From Spirochaetia bacterium (GTDB lineage Bacteria > Spirochaetota > UBA4802 > UBA5550), in contig JAITPE010000269.1 of NCBI GenBank assembly GCA_031289575.1, forward strand, positions 1 through 6,807: DNA of 6,807 bases, read 5' to 3'. Shown one piece after another: positions 6,480 through 6,807 of this stretch (position 1 is its first letter; every line of letters begins with the position of its first letter). The notes under the pieces are model-generated. The model saw only the letters and a list, made by a program, of their open reading frames with translations, did no database searches and was not told the origin of the DNA. Position numbers and translations under genes: made by a program.

Positions 6480-6511
6480 TTGCCGGCCGCCCCTACTGTG
6501 GCGGCCGGCAA
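6480..6511. repeat. GC-rich hairpin, 12-base stem, between two transcription units
   Basis: Perfect inverted arms at 6480-6491 and 6500-6511 (core TGCCGGCCGCC / GGCGGCCGGCA) enclose an 8-base loop. It starts 48 bases after the stop codon of the unrecognised upstream gene and lies about 30 bases before the TTGACA box of trxA. That position suits a terminator for the upstream gene. No T-run follows the stem in either direction, so it is not a standard intrinsic terminator. It could be a U-less terminator, an RNA 3'-end stabiliser, or a copy of a dispersed palindromic repeat. Confidence 0.65.
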
Positions 6512-6558
6512 CAGGAAGTAATGCCAAAAAGTTTCGGCAAACAAACGCCCGCCGGTGA

Positions 6559-6807
6559 TTATAAACTCAAAATCTTTTTGGCTGTTTCATCGCCCGCTTC
6601 GGTAATATAAGTTATTCCGGTTTCGCGCGCTGTTTCACGATTCGCCGCGAATAAATCATCGCGTGATATTTCGGAAATCTTAAAACGCCTCGCTCCGGCC
6701 ATAAGCTGCTGCAGCCCTGCTGATAATTTATCCGCAAGTGTCCAAACAGCAATCGCGCCAAGCGTGATTTTTTTGATTTCGTCATTGCCGACTTTATTTT
6801 TAACATT
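6559..6807 (-). CDS. C-terminal end of an unrecognised protein (5' end outside the window)
   Basis: The minus strand has an open frame of 82 codons from the window edge to a TAA at 6559-6561. It has no visible start because the gene begins beyond base 6807. The protein reads well: a lysine-rich start, then TLGAIAVWTLADKLSAGLQQ (a mildly hydrophobic helix), MAGARRFKISEISRDDL, and a final ITYITEAGDETAKKILSL. It is probably helical and soluble. I recognise no family. Composition favours this frame over the overlapping frame at 6612-6806, which is rich in arginine and lacks any family signal. It lies 167 bases before trxA and is separated from it by the GC-rich hairpin and a candidate promoter, so it probably belongs to a separate transcript. 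Confidence 0.65.
   Translation of the reverse strand, partial: NVKNKVGNDEIKKITLGAIAVWTLADKLSAGLQQLMAGARRFKISEISRDDLFAANRETARETGITYITEAGDETAKKILSL

Noticed and set aside
6612..6806. Minus-strand frame of 64 codons with an ATG at 6804-6806
   Set aside because: It overlaps the better frame ending at 6559, is rich in arginine, shows no family signal and has no ribosome-binding site that can be seen. It looks like an out-of-frame shadow.
1..6807. CRISPR array, tRNA or rRNA gene, transposase or phage gene
   Set aside because: I saw no regularly spaced repeats, no tRNA-like cloverleaf in the spacers, no rRNA motifs and no mobile-element proteins in any frame.

Overview
The window holds ten minus-strand genes, two of them cut by the window edges. 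I see no convincing plus-strand gene, tRNA, rRNA, CRISPR array or mobile element. GC content is moderate by eye. A signal-bearing HtrA protease, a class A penicillin-binding protein, a CarD regulator and a molybdenum-hydroxylase subunit suggest a Gram-negative-type, probably anaerobic or environmental bacterium. CarD next to a YacL-type PIN/TRAM protein is a pairing I associate with Desulfobacterota, spirochaetes and some Firmicutes. The phylum cannot be fixed from this sequence alone.

Read in the direction of transcription (high to low coordinates), the window starts with the last 82 codons of an unrecognised gene (6807-6559). A spacer follows with a strong GC-rich hairpin (6480-6511) and a possible promoter with a perfect TTGACA box. 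Next comes a compact seven-gene run: thioredoxin (trxA), an 86-residue single-pass membrane protein that probably starts at TTG, a one-PDZ HtrA protease, a 61-residue hydrophobic membrane protein, a 773-residue bifunctional penicillin-binding protein 1A, a CarD-type RNA polymerase-binding regulator, and a membrane-anchored PIN/TRAM protein. Gaps are 12 to 61 bases, and carD and the PIN/TRAM gene overlap as ATGA, so one transcript is plausible. The inferred common theme is the cell envelope: thiol redox, periplasmic proteolysis and peptidoglycan synthesis, with CarD as a global transcription factor.

After a 121-base spacer with an inverted repeat around a possible -35 box, a second unit begins. 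It encodes an 84-residue four-cysteine protein and, 33 bases on, the N-terminus of an FAD-binding subunit of the CO/xanthine dehydrogenase (molybdenum hydroxylase) family, cut by the left edge.

Most genes are ordinary housekeeping families. The points most worth checking are the four-cysteine protein ahead of the molybdenum-hydroxylase gene, the inverted repeat in its promoter, the two unknown small membrane proteins in the envelope operon, and the extra region inside PBP1A. I see no clear sign of a new multi-gene system.
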